Assembly: GCA_036405815.1 (NCBI GenBank)
Contig: DASWWX010000058.1
Coordinates: 14,143 to 78,142 of the forward strand
Length of the DNA stretch: 64,000 bases
DNA from: Solimonas sp036405815
GTDB lineage: Bacteria; Pseudomonadota; Gammaproteobacteria; Nevskiales; Nevskiaceae
Direction of reading: 5' to 3'
In this document: positions 8,494 through 17,283 of the stretch, in pieces
Numbering within the stretch: the first letter of the stretch is position 1
Layout: each line of letters begins with the position of its first letter
Made by a program: the position numbers and the translations under genes
The notes under the pieces: generated by a model
Told to the model about the DNA's origin: nothing
The model's input: only the letters and a program-made list of their open reading frames with translations
Databases searched by the model: none

Positions 8494-9876
8494 TCAGGCC
8501 ACCGGCTTGCGCAGGGTCACCCATTCCTCGGCCAGCGTCGGATGCACGGCCAGGACCGCATCCAGATCCGGCTTGGTCGCGCCCATCTGCAGCGGCACGG
8601 CCAGCAGCTGGATCATCTCGCCCGCCTCGGGGCCGAGCATGTGCGCCCCCAGCAGGCGCTCGCTGCCCTGCTCCACCACCAGCTTCATCATCACGCGTTG
8701 CGGGTTGCCGCCGAGCATGTCGCGGAGCGGACGAAAGCGCGCGCGATAGATCTGCACGGTGTGCCCACGTTCGCGCGCCTCGGCCTCGGACAGACCGACA
8801 GTGCCGATCTCCGGCGTCGTGAATACGGCGGTGGGCGCCAGCGCGTGATCGACTTCGACGATGCGGTCGCCGAACTCGCTGTCGGCAAATGCCTGGCCCT
8901 CGCGAATCGCCGCGGGCGTCAGCGGCAATCGGCCGGTGACGTCGCCGACCGCATAAACACTCGCCACCGACGTACGTGAGCGCGCGTCGACGACGATCGC
9001 GCCGTCGCCGTCGAGCTGCACCCCCAAAGCCTCCAATCCCAACCCCGCGGTAGCCGGATCACGACCCGTGGCCAGCAGTACCTCGTCCACCGTGACCGCG
9101 TTCCCACGATCCAGATCGAGCACGCGCGCGCCGTCCTCGGCTCGGATCGCGCGCAACCCGGTCTGCAGCCGCACCGCAATACCTTGCGCCTGCAGCGCCT
9201 CCAGCAGGCCGTCGCGCAGGTCGGCATCGAAACGACGCAGCAGCACATCGCCGCGATGCAGCAGCGTGACCTCGCAGCCCAGCCCACGCAGCAGGCAGGC
9301 GAACTCCACCGCGATGTAGCCACCGCCGATCACCGCGATACGTCGCGGCAGCGTTTCCAGATCGAACATGTCGTCGGAAACCCGCGCCAGTTCGATGCCC
9401 GGGATACGGGCATCGCGCCGCGGGCGTCCGCCGGTGGCGATCAGGATTCGATTGGCGCGCACGTCGCGAACGCCCTCGTCCAGATGCAGACGCACGGTGT
9501 GGGCGTCGATCAACTCGGCGCGCGCGGCGTAGCGCTGCACGCCTGCGGCGTCGAGATTGGCGGCGTAAAGACCTTCCAGGCGCGTCAGTTCACGATCCTT
9601 GGCCGCCACCAGCGCGCGCCAATCGAACGATGGCGTGACCTTCTCGTACCCGAATCCGGTAGCGGCCGCGAACGACTCGCGAAAGCGCGAGGCGATCACC
9701 AGCAGCTTCTTCGGCACGCAGCCGCGGATGACGCAGGTGCCGCCCCAGCGCGACGACTCGGCAATGGCAACGCGCGCGCCGTGCTGTGCGGCGATTCGCG
9801 CCGCACGCACGCCGCCGGAACCACCGCCGATCACGAACAGATCGTAATCCTGTCGCTGTCGCACATCGCTGCCCAT
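8494..9876 (-). CDS. gor: Glutathione-disulfide reductase
   Basis: A 460-residue FAD-dependent disulfide reductase. The Rossmann motif GGGSGGVRAAR, the redox-active pair in GTCVIRGCVPKK (Cys48, Cys53), the NADPH-binding GGGYIAVEFA, the second FAD motif YAVGDVTGRLPLTPAAIREG, and the dimer-interface His-Glu near the C-terminus (VHPTLAEEW) are all visible. The CVIRGCVPKK loop is the glutathione reductase form. It restores GSH from GSSG using NADPH in the cytoplasm. The ATG at 9876 was chosen because the FAD motif follows within 20 residues. It is divergent from the transglutaminase-like gene. Confidence 0.92.
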   Translation of the reverse strand: MGSDVRQRQDYDLFVIGGGSGGVRAARIAAQHGARVAIAESSRWGGTCVIRGCVPKKLLVIASRFRESFAAATGFGYEKVTPSFDWRALVAAKDRELTRLEGLYAANLDAAGVQRYAARAELIDAHTVRLHLDEGVRDVRANRILIATGGRPRRDARIPGIELARVSDDMFDLETLPRRIAVIGGGYIAVEFACLLRGLGCEVTLLHRGDVLLRRFDADLRDGLLEALQAQGIAVRLQTGLRAIRAEDGARVLDLDRGNAVTVDEVLLATGRDPATAGLGLEALGVQLDGDGAIVVDARSRTSVASVYAVGDVTGRLPLTPAAIREGQAFADSEFGDRIVEVDHALAPTAVFTTPEIGTVGLSEAEARERGHTVQIYRARFRPLRDMLGGNPQRVMMKLVVEQGSERLLGAHMLGPEAGEMIQLLAVPLQMGATKPDLDAVLAVHPTLAEEWVTLRKPVA

Positions 9877-9983
9877 CCGCCGCTTCTCCCATGACCGTGG
9901 GCGACTATCTTGCCCGACGCGGCGCACGCGAGCGCGCTTGCTATGCTGACGCACAAGAATCCAGGCCCCAATCTCGAACTTCG

Positions 9984-10913
9984 ATGACCCTGCTGACGGT
10001 GACGCACCGCACCGAGTACCGCTACGCGCAACCCGTGCGCTTCAACGAGCACCGGCTGATGTGCCGACCGCGCGACAGTCACGACCTGCGACTGCTCGAC
10101 ACGCGGCTGACGATCTCGCCGGTCGCCAGCGTGCGCTGGCTGCACGACGTGTTCGGCAACTCGATCGCCATTGTCAGCTTCAGTGGCGAGGCGGATCACC
10201 TGATGTTCGAATCGTCGTTTGACGCCGAACACTTTCCCGACGCACCCAGCGACATCCTGATCGAGGAGTACGCGCGTCGCCTGCCCTTCAACTACGCCGC
10301 GGAGGATGTCTCCGACCTCGGCCGCACGCGCGAGCGCCATTATCCAGACCCCGAGCGGCGCATCGACCAGTGGGCCAAGCGCCATGCCGAGGCACAGCAG
10401 GGCGATACCCTGGCGACGCTGATCGCGATCACCGAGGACATCAAGGCACAGTTTCAGTATTTGCGACGCGAGGAAATGGGCACGCAGTCGCCGATCGAGA
10501 CGCTGGATCTCGGCACCGGCAGTTGTCGCGATTTCGCGTTGTTCATGATCGAGGCCGTGCGCAGCCTGGGCCTAGCCGCCCGCTTCGTCTCGGGCTATCT
10601 CTACGACGAGAATCTGGTCGGCGCCGATGTGGGCATGACCGGCGGCGGCGCCACCCATGCCTGGACCGATGTCTATCTGCCCGGCGCCGGGTGGGTCGAA
10701 TTCGATCCCACCAATGCCCTGGTCGGGGGTCGCAACCTGATCCGGGTCGCCGTTGCCCGCGATGCGTCGCAGGCCATACCGCTAACCGGCAGCTTCATCG
10801 GCAGACCCGGCGACGATCTTGGCATGAGCGTCGACGTCCGGGTCGCCGTCATGGCCGAGGGATCGGATGCGACGGCGTCGTCGCCCGATCCCTCGGCCAT
10901 CGACCTGCCTTAG
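9984..10913 (+). CDS. Transglutaminase-like cysteine protease family protein
   Basis: A 309-residue protein with the bacterial transglutaminase-like N-terminal beta domain (HRTEYRYAQPVRFNEHRL) and the papain-like core. The catalytic triad is visible: Cys in GSCRDFALFMIEAVR, His in GGGATHAWTDVYLP and Asp in WVEFDPTN. Members act as proteases or amide hydrolases, often near cyanophycin or cell-wall genes; no such partner is present here. The start at 9984 begins at the conserved TVTHRTEYRY strand. Its stop overlaps the convergent beta-barrel gene by 4 bases. Confidence 0.88.
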   Translation: MTLLTVTHRTEYRYAQPVRFNEHRLMCRPRDSHDLRLLDTRLTISPVASVRWLHDVFGNSIAIVSFSGEADHLMFESSFDAEHFPDAPSDILIEEYARRLPFNYAAEDVSDLGRTRERHYPDPERRIDQWAKRHAEAQQGDTLATLIAITEDIKAQFQYLRREEMGTQSPIETLDLGTGSCRDFALFMIEAVRSLGLAARFVSGYLYDENLVGADVGMTGGGATHAWTDVYLPGAGWVEFDPTNALVGGRNLIRVAVARDASQAIPLTGSFIGRPGDDLGMSVDVRVAVMAEGSDATASSPDPSAIDLP

Positions 10914-11461
10914 AAGTTGAACTGCAGGTTGGCCGACGCCATGTCGACGTCGGTATCGTTCAACTCGAAGCGCTCATACTCGACGCGGAAGTCCACGGCC
11001 TCGGACAGACCGAAGCGCGCGCCGACGCCGTAGGTGAAGTCGGTGCCGTCGTCGCTGCTGCGCACGTTGGCGAAGCGACCGTCCGCATCCCAGAACAACG
11101 CGCCAGCCTTGGCGTAGGGCGAGAACCACTCGGTCAGCGGCAGATCAAACACCACACCGGCCGTGAAGCCATCAGCCTTCACCTGATTCGCGCCATCCTT
11201 GGCGGTGCCGAAATTGATGTACTGACCTTCGAGCGAGAAGTTCGGCGACAGGCGCGCACCGAGGATGCCCTTGTACGACACGCGGCTGTCCTCGACGTCA
11301 TCGTTGCTGTTCGGGAAATCCTGGCTCTCGATGCGGTTGTAGCCCACACCACCACCCAGATAGATACCGCCCGAGCGCGCGTCCTGCGCCACGGCCACCG
11401 CCGGCATCGCCATCAGCGCTCCAAGCGCGGCAACCGGCAACAAGGTTTTGATCGACTTCAT
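10910..11461 (-). CDS. Small outer-membrane beta-barrel protein
   Basis: A 183-residue protein with a cleavable signal peptide (MKSIKTLLPVAALGALMAM, cut near AVAQD). The mature part has alternating strands such as GGIYLGGGVGYNRIE, FSLEGQYINFG and FTYGVGARFGLSEAVDFRVEYERF and ends with a Phe (NLQFNF), the usual outer-membrane C-terminal signal. It matches the eight-stranded OmpA-like/Ail-type barrels. Function unknown; similar proteins are porin-like or structural. The ATG at 11461 is the only one that gives a proper signal peptide. Confidence 0.85.
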   Translation of the reverse strand: MKSIKTLLPVAALGALMAMPAVAVAQDARSGGIYLGGGVGYNRIESQDFPNSNDDVEDSRVSYKGILGARLSPNFSLEGQYINFGTAKDGANQVKADGFTAGVVFDLPLTEWFSPYAKAGALFWDADGRFANVRSSDDGTDFTYGVGARFGLSEAVDFRVEYERFELNDTDVDMASANLQFNF

Positions 11462-11700
11462 TTGTATTTCTCCTGATGGTTGAGTCGGGCCGCGCCCGTA
11501 TTGAATGACTGCGGCGACAGGGTGACGACCACGCACTGACTCGCTACTGAACTGTCGCCGACGCTTTTCAGTCGCGATTCAGATAGCGCTGCTCCGTTCG
11601 CATGAGGCCGTACGACGCCTGCGTGACAGAATGCGTGCGACACCGCGCGACAAGTTCGACGCAAGCGCGCATGAGGGGGACACATGACGGGGAACGCATG

Positions 11701-12606
11701 ATGGCGAAGACACGCTGGACCAGCGCGGATCTGCCGCGACTGGATGGACGGCTTGCGCTGGTGACCGGCGCCAACCGTGGCCTGGGTCTCGAGATCGTGC
11801 GCGCGCTCGGCCGCGCTGGCGCGCAGGTGGTGCTGGCCTGCCGCGACATCCGCAAGGGTCAGGACGCGATCGACACCCTGCGCGCCGAGGGCCTGCAGTC
11901 GCCGCTCGAAGCCCACGCGCTGGATCTCGGCGATCTGGCATCGGTGCGCGCTTTCGCGCAAACCTTTGCCAAGCAACAGGCGCGGATCGACCTGCTGTTC
12001 AACAACGCCTCCGCCATCCTCGTGCCGCAGGGCCGCACGCACGACGGTTTTGAAACACACTTCGGCACCAACCATCTCGGTCACTTCGCCTTGACCGGCC
12101 TGCTGCTGCCGCAGCTGCAGGCCGCACCGGCGGCGCGCATCGTCAACACCGCCAGTCTGGCGCACCGCCTGACGCCGGGCCTGGATCTCGACGATCCGCA
12201 TTTCGAGCGCCGCCCCTACAAGGACATGGATGCTTACGGCGCCAGCAAACTCGCTGCGCTGCTCTATACCTTCGAGTTGCAGCGCCGTCTCGCTGCCGCC
12301 GGCGCACCGATCATCGCCACCGCCGCGCATCCGGGTTACGCCGCCACCAATACCGATCTCGGCGGCTTCTTCATGCGTCTGGCGACCCGGCTGTTCGCCC
12401 AACCCGCACATCAAGGTGCATGGCCCGCCCTGTATGCCGCCACCGCATCCGATGTGCGCGGCGGCGAGTACTTCGGTCCTGGCGGCTACAAGGAACTGGG
12501 TGGACATCCCGCGCGGGTCGACTGCCGACCCGAGGCGCGCGATGCGCAACTCGCGTCACGTCTGTGGTCGCTCTCCGAACAACTCACCGGCGTCCGCTAT
12601 CTCTGA
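11701..12606 (+). CDS. Short-chain dehydrogenase/reductase (retinol-dehydrogenase-like)
   Basis: A 301-residue SDR. The cofactor motif VTGANRGLG, the NNAS motif (NNAG equivalent), the catalytic Ser in VNTASLAHR and the YGASK catalytic pair are in order. The arrangement and the RDIRKGQDA after strand 2 fit the NADP-preferring, WWOX/retinol-dehydrogenase-like group; bacterial substrates are mostly unknown. Two adjacent ATGs (11698 and 11701) are possible; the second has better spacing from the GGGGA. The DoxX-type gene begins 6 bases after its stop. Confidence 0.88.
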   Translation: MAKTRWTSADLPRLDGRLALVTGANRGLGLEIVRALGRAGAQVVLACRDIRKGQDAIDTLRAEGLQSPLEAHALDLGDLASVRAFAQTFAKQQARIDLLFNNASAILVPQGRTHDGFETHFGTNHLGHFALTGLLLPQLQAAPAARIVNTASLAHRLTPGLDLDDPHFERRPYKDMDAYGASKLAALLYTFELQRRLAAAGAPIIATAAHPGYAATNTDLGGFFMRLATRLFAQPAHQGAWPALYAATASDVRGGEYFGPGGYKELGGHPARVDCRPEARDAQLASRLWSLSEQLTGVRYL

Positions 12607-12612
12607 CCGACC

Positions 12613-12999
12613 ATGTCTATCCCAACCCTGCGCCTTCTCGGACTCGCCGTCGTCTTCCTGTGGTTCTTTGGCGGCGGCATCGGCCATTTCGTGTTCGATG
12701 ATTTCTTCATCGGCATCGTGCCGCCCTACATCCCGCGGCCCGATCTGGCGGTTTACATCAGCGGCGTGTTCGAGATTCTGCTGGCGCTGGCGCTGTTGCC
12801 GAGGGCCACGCGGCCCTGGGCCGGCTGGGGGCTGATCCTGCTGACCCTGGCGGTGACACCCGCCAACGTGCACATGTGGCTGCATCCGGAACAGTTTCCG
12901 GACATGCCCTACTGGGCCCTGAGCCTGCGCCTCGTGATCCAGGTCCTGCTGCTCGCCTGCATCTGGTGGAGCACGCGACCCATCGCATCGGCGCGCTGA
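12613..12999 (+). CDS. DoxX-family inner-membrane protein
   Basis: A 128-residue protein with four hydrophobic segments. The first carries FGGGIGHFVFDDFF, the second GVFEILLALALLP, the third LILLTLAVTPANVHMWLHP, and the last RLVIQVLLLACIWW. This is the four-helix DoxX/DUF417-like arrangement, where the conserved GxxHF and NxHM positions are typical. It is likely co-transcribed with the SDR, a common pairing, and may support membrane redox chemistry; the exact role is unknown. Confidence 0.8.
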   Translation: MSIPTLRLLGLAVVFLWFFGGGIGHFVFDDFFIGIVPPYIPRPDLAVYISGVFEILLALALLPRATRPWAGWGLILLTLAVTPANVHMWLHPEQFPDMPYWALSLRLVIQVLLLACIWWSTRPIASAR

Positions 13000-13042
13000 G
13001 CCGCAGCACTCGACCGGCGCGACGGCACCACCGGCTGGCGGG

Positions 13043-13978
13043 TCATTCGGCCGGCAGCCCGGCCCATGCCCGGATCGCAGCGGCGTTCTCCTCCACCAGG
13101 CGCCGCCCTTCGACGATCGCCTGCTCAGCGCGGTGGAAATCCATCAACGCGTAATCCTCGAGCATCGGCACCAGCGTGATTTCCGGCGGATCGCCGGCCA
13201 TGCGGCTGCGCGTGAGCCGGTCCTGCATGATGTTGACGCTGGCGGCCACCACATCGAAGAAGCTCGGATTCTGCCCATCGCCGCTCTTCAGGTAATCGGC
13301 GACGCGATGCCATAGCGTGCGCTCCGCCTTCACCGGCGCTGGCACCTCCTGCTCGACCGCCTCCGCCGTGGCCCGCGAGATGTGGGCGCCGACCAGCTGG
13401 GCATTGAGGTTGACGGCGATCACCACGTCGGCACCGAGCGCGCGGCAGGCCGACACCGGCACCGGATTCACCAGGCCGCCGTCCAGCATCCAGCGCTCCT
13501 CATGCTGTACCGGCGACATCACGCCCGGCAGCGCGCAGGAAGCCCGTGCCGCCGCCAGAATCGGACCGCGCGTGATCCAGATTTCGCGGCCGGATTTCAT
13601 CTCGGTCGCCACGCTGACGTAGCGCTGCTCCAGCGATTCGATCACCGGATTGTGGTGCTGCTCCTCGAAGAAGCCGAACAGGCGCTGCCCTTTGACCAGC
13701 GCGCCGGACAGCGTGAAATCGAGCAGGCTGAAGACGTCCCGCGCGCTGAGCTTGCGCACCCAGTCGGCGAAGGCCTCGATCTGACCGGAGACGTAGACCG
13801 CACCAACCAGCGCGCCGATCGACGTGCCGGCGACGACCTGGGGCCGTACGCCGATCTCCTCCAGGCCCTGGATCACGCCGATATGCGCCCAGCCGCGCGC
13901 CGAACCGCTGCCCAGCGCCAATCCGACCACGGGCGGCCGCGGCGCCGGCTTGTCCTGGGGTTGCAAGGGTTTGCTCAC
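13043..13978 (-). CDS. Patatin-like phospholipase (RssA/NTE type)
   Basis: A 311-residue patatin-family serine hydrolase. The oxyanion motif LGSGSARGWAHIGV, the nucleophile elbow GTSIG with Ser53, and the partner Asp in DGGLVNPVP form the Ser-Asp dyad. The family cleaves phospholipid or lysophospholipid acyl esters. The GTG at 13978 was chosen: it is preceded by GAGGA with a 6-base spacing and starts just ahead of the conserved domain. It is divergent from the TM2 gene with under 100 bases between them. Confidence 0.87.
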   Translation of the reverse strand: MSKPLQPQDKPAPRPPVVGLALGSGSARGWAHIGVIQGLEEIGVRPQVVAGTSIGALVGAVYVSGQIEAFADWVRKLSARDVFSLLDFTLSGALVKGQRLFGFFEEQHHNPVIESLEQRYVSVATEMKSGREIWITRGPILAAARASCALPGVMSPVQHEERWMLDGGLVNPVPVSACRALGADVVIAVNLNAQLVGAHISRATAEAVEQEVPAPVKAERTLWHRVADYLKSGDGQNPSFFDVVAASVNIMQDRLTRSRMAGDPPEITLVPMLEDYALMDFHRAEQAIVEGRRLVEENAAAIRAWAGLPAE

Positions 13979-14076
13979 ACGAATGTCCTCGAAACGGAGA
14001 AGATAGTGCAGACGCGCCGCATTGCAACCGCAGGCCCCTTTGGCGCATCCAATACGGAATCCTGACGCCACCGCCC

Positions 14077-14478
14077 ATGACCGCACGCAACGACACACAC
14101 AGCAAACTGATCGGCTACCTGCTCTGGATCTTCGGCTTCATGGGCGCCCACCGCTTCTACTACGGGCGCCAGATCACCGGCACGATCTGGTTCTTCACGC
14201 TGGGACTGTTCCTGATCGGCTGGATCGTCGACCTGTTCCTGATTCCGTCGATGGACCGCGCCGCCGACCGCAAGTATCGCAGCGGCCCCAACGACTACAG
14301 CCTCGCCTGGATCCTGCTCACCTTTCTCGGCATCTTCGGCGTGCATCGCTTCTACCAGGGCAAGTGGCTGACCGGGATCCTGTATCTGTGCACGGGCGGC
14401 TTGCTGCTGCTGGGCGTGCTCTACGACTACTGGACCCTGAACGGACAGCTCGACGAGCTCAACGCGCGCGGCACCTGA
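14077..14478 (+). CDS. Tandem TM2-domain membrane protein
   Basis: A 133-residue membrane protein with two copies of the TM2 module: GFMGAHRFYYGRQITGTIWFF and GIFGVHRFYQGKWLTGILYL, each followed by a second hydrophobic helix. The GxHRFY turn is the diagnostic signature. TM2 proteins sit in the inner membrane and their bacterial role is unknown. Two full modules in one chain are less common than one. It is convergent with dinB, with an 17-base gap. Confidence 0.88.
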   Translation: MTARNDTHSKLIGYLLWIFGFMGAHRFYYGRQITGTIWFFTLGLFLIGWIVDLFLIPSMDRAADRKYRSGPNDYSLAWILLTFLGIFGVHRFYQGKWLTGILYLCTGGLLLLGVLYDYWTLNGQLDELNARGT

Positions 14479-14495
14479 CCTGGCGGCGGCAGGCG

Positions 14496-15554
14496 TCAGA
14501 ACAGACTCGGCTGCGCGCCGCCCTCGTCCGGGTCGCGGAAGTTGCCGAGGCCGACGCCGACCAGGCGATAACGCTCGCGACCGTCGTCGCCGACGCGGTC
14601 GCGCAGCGCCAGTGCGATGCGGGCCAGCGTCTCGGCATCGGCGGGCGGCCGTTCCGGCGTCAGGCTGCGCGTGAGCGTGCGAAACCCGGCCGTCTTTAGC
14701 TTCAGCACGACGGTGCGCGCCACGCGCGGTGTCTTGCGCGCCGCCTGCCAGGTCTTGTCGGCGAGCTGACGGATATGCGGCTCCAGCGCCGACAGCGGCA
14801 GATCTTCGGCAAACGTATCCTCGGCGGAGACCGACTGCACCGGCTGATCCGGCTCCACCGGCCGATCGTCGATGCCCTGCGACAGCTCGTGCAGGCGCCG
14901 GCCGTAGCGACCGAGGGCGCGCTCCAAGGCGGCCACCGGGTGCTCGCGCAGCTGGCCGACCGTGCGCAGCCCCAACTCGCCCAGCCTGCCCTCCATGACC
15001 TTGCCGACGCCCGGGATACGGCCGACCGGCAGCGGCGCCAGCACGTCCAGCGCCTGCTCGGGCCGAATCACGAACAGGCCATCGGGCTTGCGCCAGTCCG
15101 ACGCGATCTTGGCGAGAAACTTGTTCGGCGCCACGCCCGCCGATGCGGTCAGCGACAGCGACTCGCGAATCTGCGCACGGATGGCCTGCGCCACCGCGGT
15201 CGCCGTGCTCAGGCCACGCTTGTTCTCGGTCACGTCCAGGTAGGCCTCGTCCAGCGACAGCGGCTCGATCAGGTCGGTGTGCTCGCACAGGATCGCACGC
15301 ACCTGCTTCGACACCGCGCGGTAACGCACGAAATCGGGCGGCACGAATACCGCGTCCGGACACAGGCGCTCGGCGCGCAGGGCCGGCATCGCCGACCGTA
15401 TGCCGTAACGACGGGCCTCGTAGGACGCAGCGCAGACCACCGATCGTCGGCCACGCCAGGCCACCACCACCGGGCGCCCGCGCAGCGAGACATCGTCGCG
15501 CTGCTCCACCGACGCGTAGAACGCGTCCATGTCGATGTGGATGATCTTGCGCAT
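14496..15554 (-). CDS. dinB: DNA polymerase IV (Y-family)
   Basis: A 352-residue Y-family translesion polymerase. Catalytic acidic residues lie in IIHIDMDAFYASVEQRDD at the N-terminus and in SLDEAYLDVTENKRG. The finger motif (YEARRYGIRSAMP) and the helix-hairpin-helix region GRIPGVGKVMEGRLGELGL follow, then the little-finger domain. It copies damaged DNA with low fidelity. The C-terminal PSLF resembles a beta-clamp-binding tail (QPSLF), as in E. coli Pol IV. No LexA box is obvious upstream from reading alone. Confidence 0.95.
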   Translation of the reverse strand: MRKIIHIDMDAFYASVEQRDDVSLRGRPVVVAWRGRRSVVCAASYEARRYGIRSAMPALRAERLCPDAVFVPPDFVRYRAVSKQVRAILCEHTDLIEPLSLDEAYLDVTENKRGLSTATAVAQAIRAQIRESLSLTASAGVAPNKFLAKIASDWRKPDGLFVIRPEQALDVLAPLPVGRIPGVGKVMEGRLGELGLRTVGQLREHPVAALERALGRYGRRLHELSQGIDDRPVEPDQPVQSVSAEDTFAEDLPLSALEPHIRQLADKTWQAARKTPRVARTVVLKLKTAGFRTLTRSLTPERPPADAETLARIALALRDRVGDDGRERYRLVGVGLGNFRDPDEGGAQPSLF

Positions 15555-15631
15555 CGCGCAGGCTGGCGGTGGAACTCGGAGCGGGAATGGACATCGTACT
15601 ATTGCCTTGCCCCAACCTCAGAAGACACCCG

Positions 15632-15895
15632 ATGCGCTCCGTTCTGAAGCCTTGCCATCCGCTCGCCGTCGCCGTTGGCGCAAGCCTGCTGAGCGCCTGC
15701 GCTTCAGCCCCGCCGGCCAACGTGCCCGCCTGCACCGGCGCCTGCACCACGCACACGGCGGGTTACGAGTGGGCGCAACGTGCCGACCTGCAGGATGCGC
15801 GGGTCTGCGATCGCTACCCGTCGCCGTTTGCCGACGGCTGCCGCGACGGCGTCGAGGATCGCAATCAACTGCGTCCCGGCCAACGCGGTTTCTGA
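15632..15895 (+). CDS. Small Cys-rich lipoprotein
   Basis: An 87-residue protein with a signal peptide ending in the lipobox LSAC (Cys about 23). The mature part has six more Cys residues in PACTGACTT, RVCDRY and DGCRDG, suggesting disulfides in the periplasm. No family recognised. The ATG at 15632 places the signal peptide at the N-terminus. A GC-rich stem-loop follows its stop. Confidence 0.7.
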   Translation: MRSVLKPCHPLAVAVGASLLSACASAPPANVPACTGACTTHTAGYEWAQRADLQDARVCDRYPSPFADGCRDGVEDRNQLRPGQRGF

Positions 15896-15908
15896 CGCGC
15901 ATCGATAA

Positions 15909-15938
15909 AGGCCGGCGCGCCTGATGGCGCGCCGGCCT
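15909..15938. terminator. GC-rich hairpin between convergent small genes
   Basis: Perfect 13-bp inverted repeat (15909-15921 with 15926-15938), loop TGAT. It lies between the Cys-rich lipoprotein gene and the convergent DUF1328 gene. The T-run is poor on both sides, so efficiency is uncertain. Confidence 0.6.
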
Positions 15939-15994
15939 CCGATGATGCGGATGATGAGGCGCCGGTGTCGGCGCCCGATCGATCAACGCGGGTT

Positions 15995-16165
15995 TCAGAC
16001 CGGCTTGCCCCGCATGAGGCCGGCGATCAGCGTCACCGCCGCCATCACCAGGAACACGAAGAACAAGATCTTGGCAATCGACACGGCGCCGGCGGCGATG
16101 CCACCGAAGCCGAAGAACGCGGCGATCAGCGCGATGATGAAGAAGACCACGGCATAGTGGAGCAT
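15995..16165 (-). CDS. DUF1328 (YtjA-type) small membrane protein
   Basis: A 56-residue membrane protein read directly from the minus strand. It starts MLHYAVVFFIIALIAAFFGF and continues with a short Gly turn and a second hydrophobic helix before MRGKPV. This is the highly conserved DUF1328 layout (two helices, FGFGGIAAGA turn). Such genes are often induced by stress and lie near CsbD or entericidin genes, as here, where a CsbD-like gene is 126 bases upstream. Function unknown. Confidence 0.88.
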   Translation of the reverse strand: MLHYAVVFFIIALIAAFFGFGGIAAGAVSIAKILFFVFLVMAAVTLIAGLMRGKPV

Positions 16166-16291
16166 GACGTTCTCCCAATCAGTGTGAGTAGGCGGTTGCT
16201 TGTTGAGCGGCGGGCGGCGCTGGGCCTGGGCACGGCGGCGGATGATCGGAGCCTTCGATTGAAGTCCTGCGATCGTCCGCCGCCGTTCGGC

Positions 16292-16513
16292 TTAGGCGGC
16301 CTTGCGCTTGGTGTCGCTGACGCGATCAATGAAGCGCTTGACCTGGCTCTCCGCTTCCTCGCGGGTCACGCCATAGCGCTCCTGGACCAGGCCCGACAGT
16401 CGCTGCGCGTTGCCTTCAACCTTCAGCAGCTCGTCATCGGTGAGCTTGCCCCAGGATTCCTTGGCACGACCGGCCAGCTGCTTCCACTGGCCCTTTAGCG
16501 TATCGCTGTTCAT
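16292..16513 (-). CDS. CsbD-family stress protein
   Basis: A 73-residue cytoplasmic protein starting MNSDTLKGQWKQLAGRAKES, which is the CsbD signature (LKGxWxQxxGxxKxxWGKLTDD). CsbD-like genes are general-stress induced in many bacteria, but no biochemical activity is known. The ATG at 16513 was chosen because the family starts here and an AGGAG lies just upstream on the coding strand. It and the DUF1328 gene are probably both part of the stress response. Confidence 0.9.
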   Translation of the reverse strand: MNSDTLKGQWKQLAGRAKESWGKLTDDELLKVEGNAQRLSGLVQERYGVTREEAESQVKRFIDRVSDTKRKAA

Positions 16514-16644
16514 ACAGTTCTCCTCGGTGGGAACACGTGACGAAATGTCACGGTGCCATCGTGGAGTCACCGCACTGAATCGACCGTGAACTTGTGAAGC
16601 CGGCAGTTCAGCCCGGCTTCAGACGGCCGGAGAGCAACGCCGTG

Positions 16645-17283
16645 TCATCCGGGACAACGCGCAGGCTGGGCGTTGGCCAGCGCGACCACCGCCGGCGCCA
16701 TCTGCGTCGCCAGCGTGGCAATGGCACGCTGATAGCCATCGACGATGGCCTCGGCGCCAGTGGCCGCGATCGGCTGCGAGATGCGCGTTGCGCATTGCAC
16801 GCCGGCGTCGCCGCTCTCGATCCGCCACTGCGCTTCCAGGTCGATGCGGTTCGACGGCCAGGCATCGAGCCGCTGCAGCACGATACGCACGCGCGGCACT
16901 GGCGTCGCCGGCGGTGACGATGGTGATGGCAGCCCGTAGACGTCACGAGCGCCCAGTCGCGCCTGCAACTGCGTGCTGACGGCGCTGCGCAATTCATCCG
17001 GCAACGGCCCGCTCCAACGCGCAGCCTCCAGGTGCGCGAGCGCACCATTGCCCTGGCGCACGACCAGCGTTTGCACGTCGACCGTAGCCGGCACGCGTAC
17101 CGGCAGCACCTCGACGGCAAGCACGCGCGCCGGCGCCGATGCAGGAGGCGGCGACGGCAATGTCGCCCCCTGCATCGGCGACACCAGCGTGTAGTACCGC
17201 ACGCTGCCGCCCGAGGCGCAGGCCGACAACAACGTGGCCAGCATCAGGACCGCCGCGCGTGAGGGGGCTCGGCTATGTGTCAT
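16645..17283 (-). CDS. pqiC: Intermembrane transport lipoprotein PqiC
   Basis: A 212-residue lipoprotein (lipobox LSAC, Cys about 22) of the PqiC/ABC-transport-auxiliary family: RYYTL after the Cys, LAVEVLPVRVPATVD and a central beta domain. In E. coli PqiC is an outer-membrane lipoprotein that docks the PqiB needle so that lipids can pass between membranes. It is the last gene of the operon and its start overlaps the end of pqiB by 4 bases. Confidence 0.9.
   Translation of the reverse strand: MTHSRAPSRAAVLMLATLLSACASGGSVRYYTLVSPMQGATLPSPPPASAPARVLAVEVLPVRVPATVDVQTLVVRQGNGALAHLEAARWSGPLPDELRSAVSTQLQARLGARDVYGLPSPSSPPATPVPRVRIVLQRLDAWPSNRIDLEAQWRIESGDAGVQCATRISQPIAATGAEAIVDGYQRAIATLATQMAPAVVALANAQPARCPG

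Noticed and set aside
12613..12999. DUF417/rhomboid as alternative family for the DoxX-type protein
   Set aside because: Length and four-helix layout fit DoxX; no rhomboid catalytic Ser-His.
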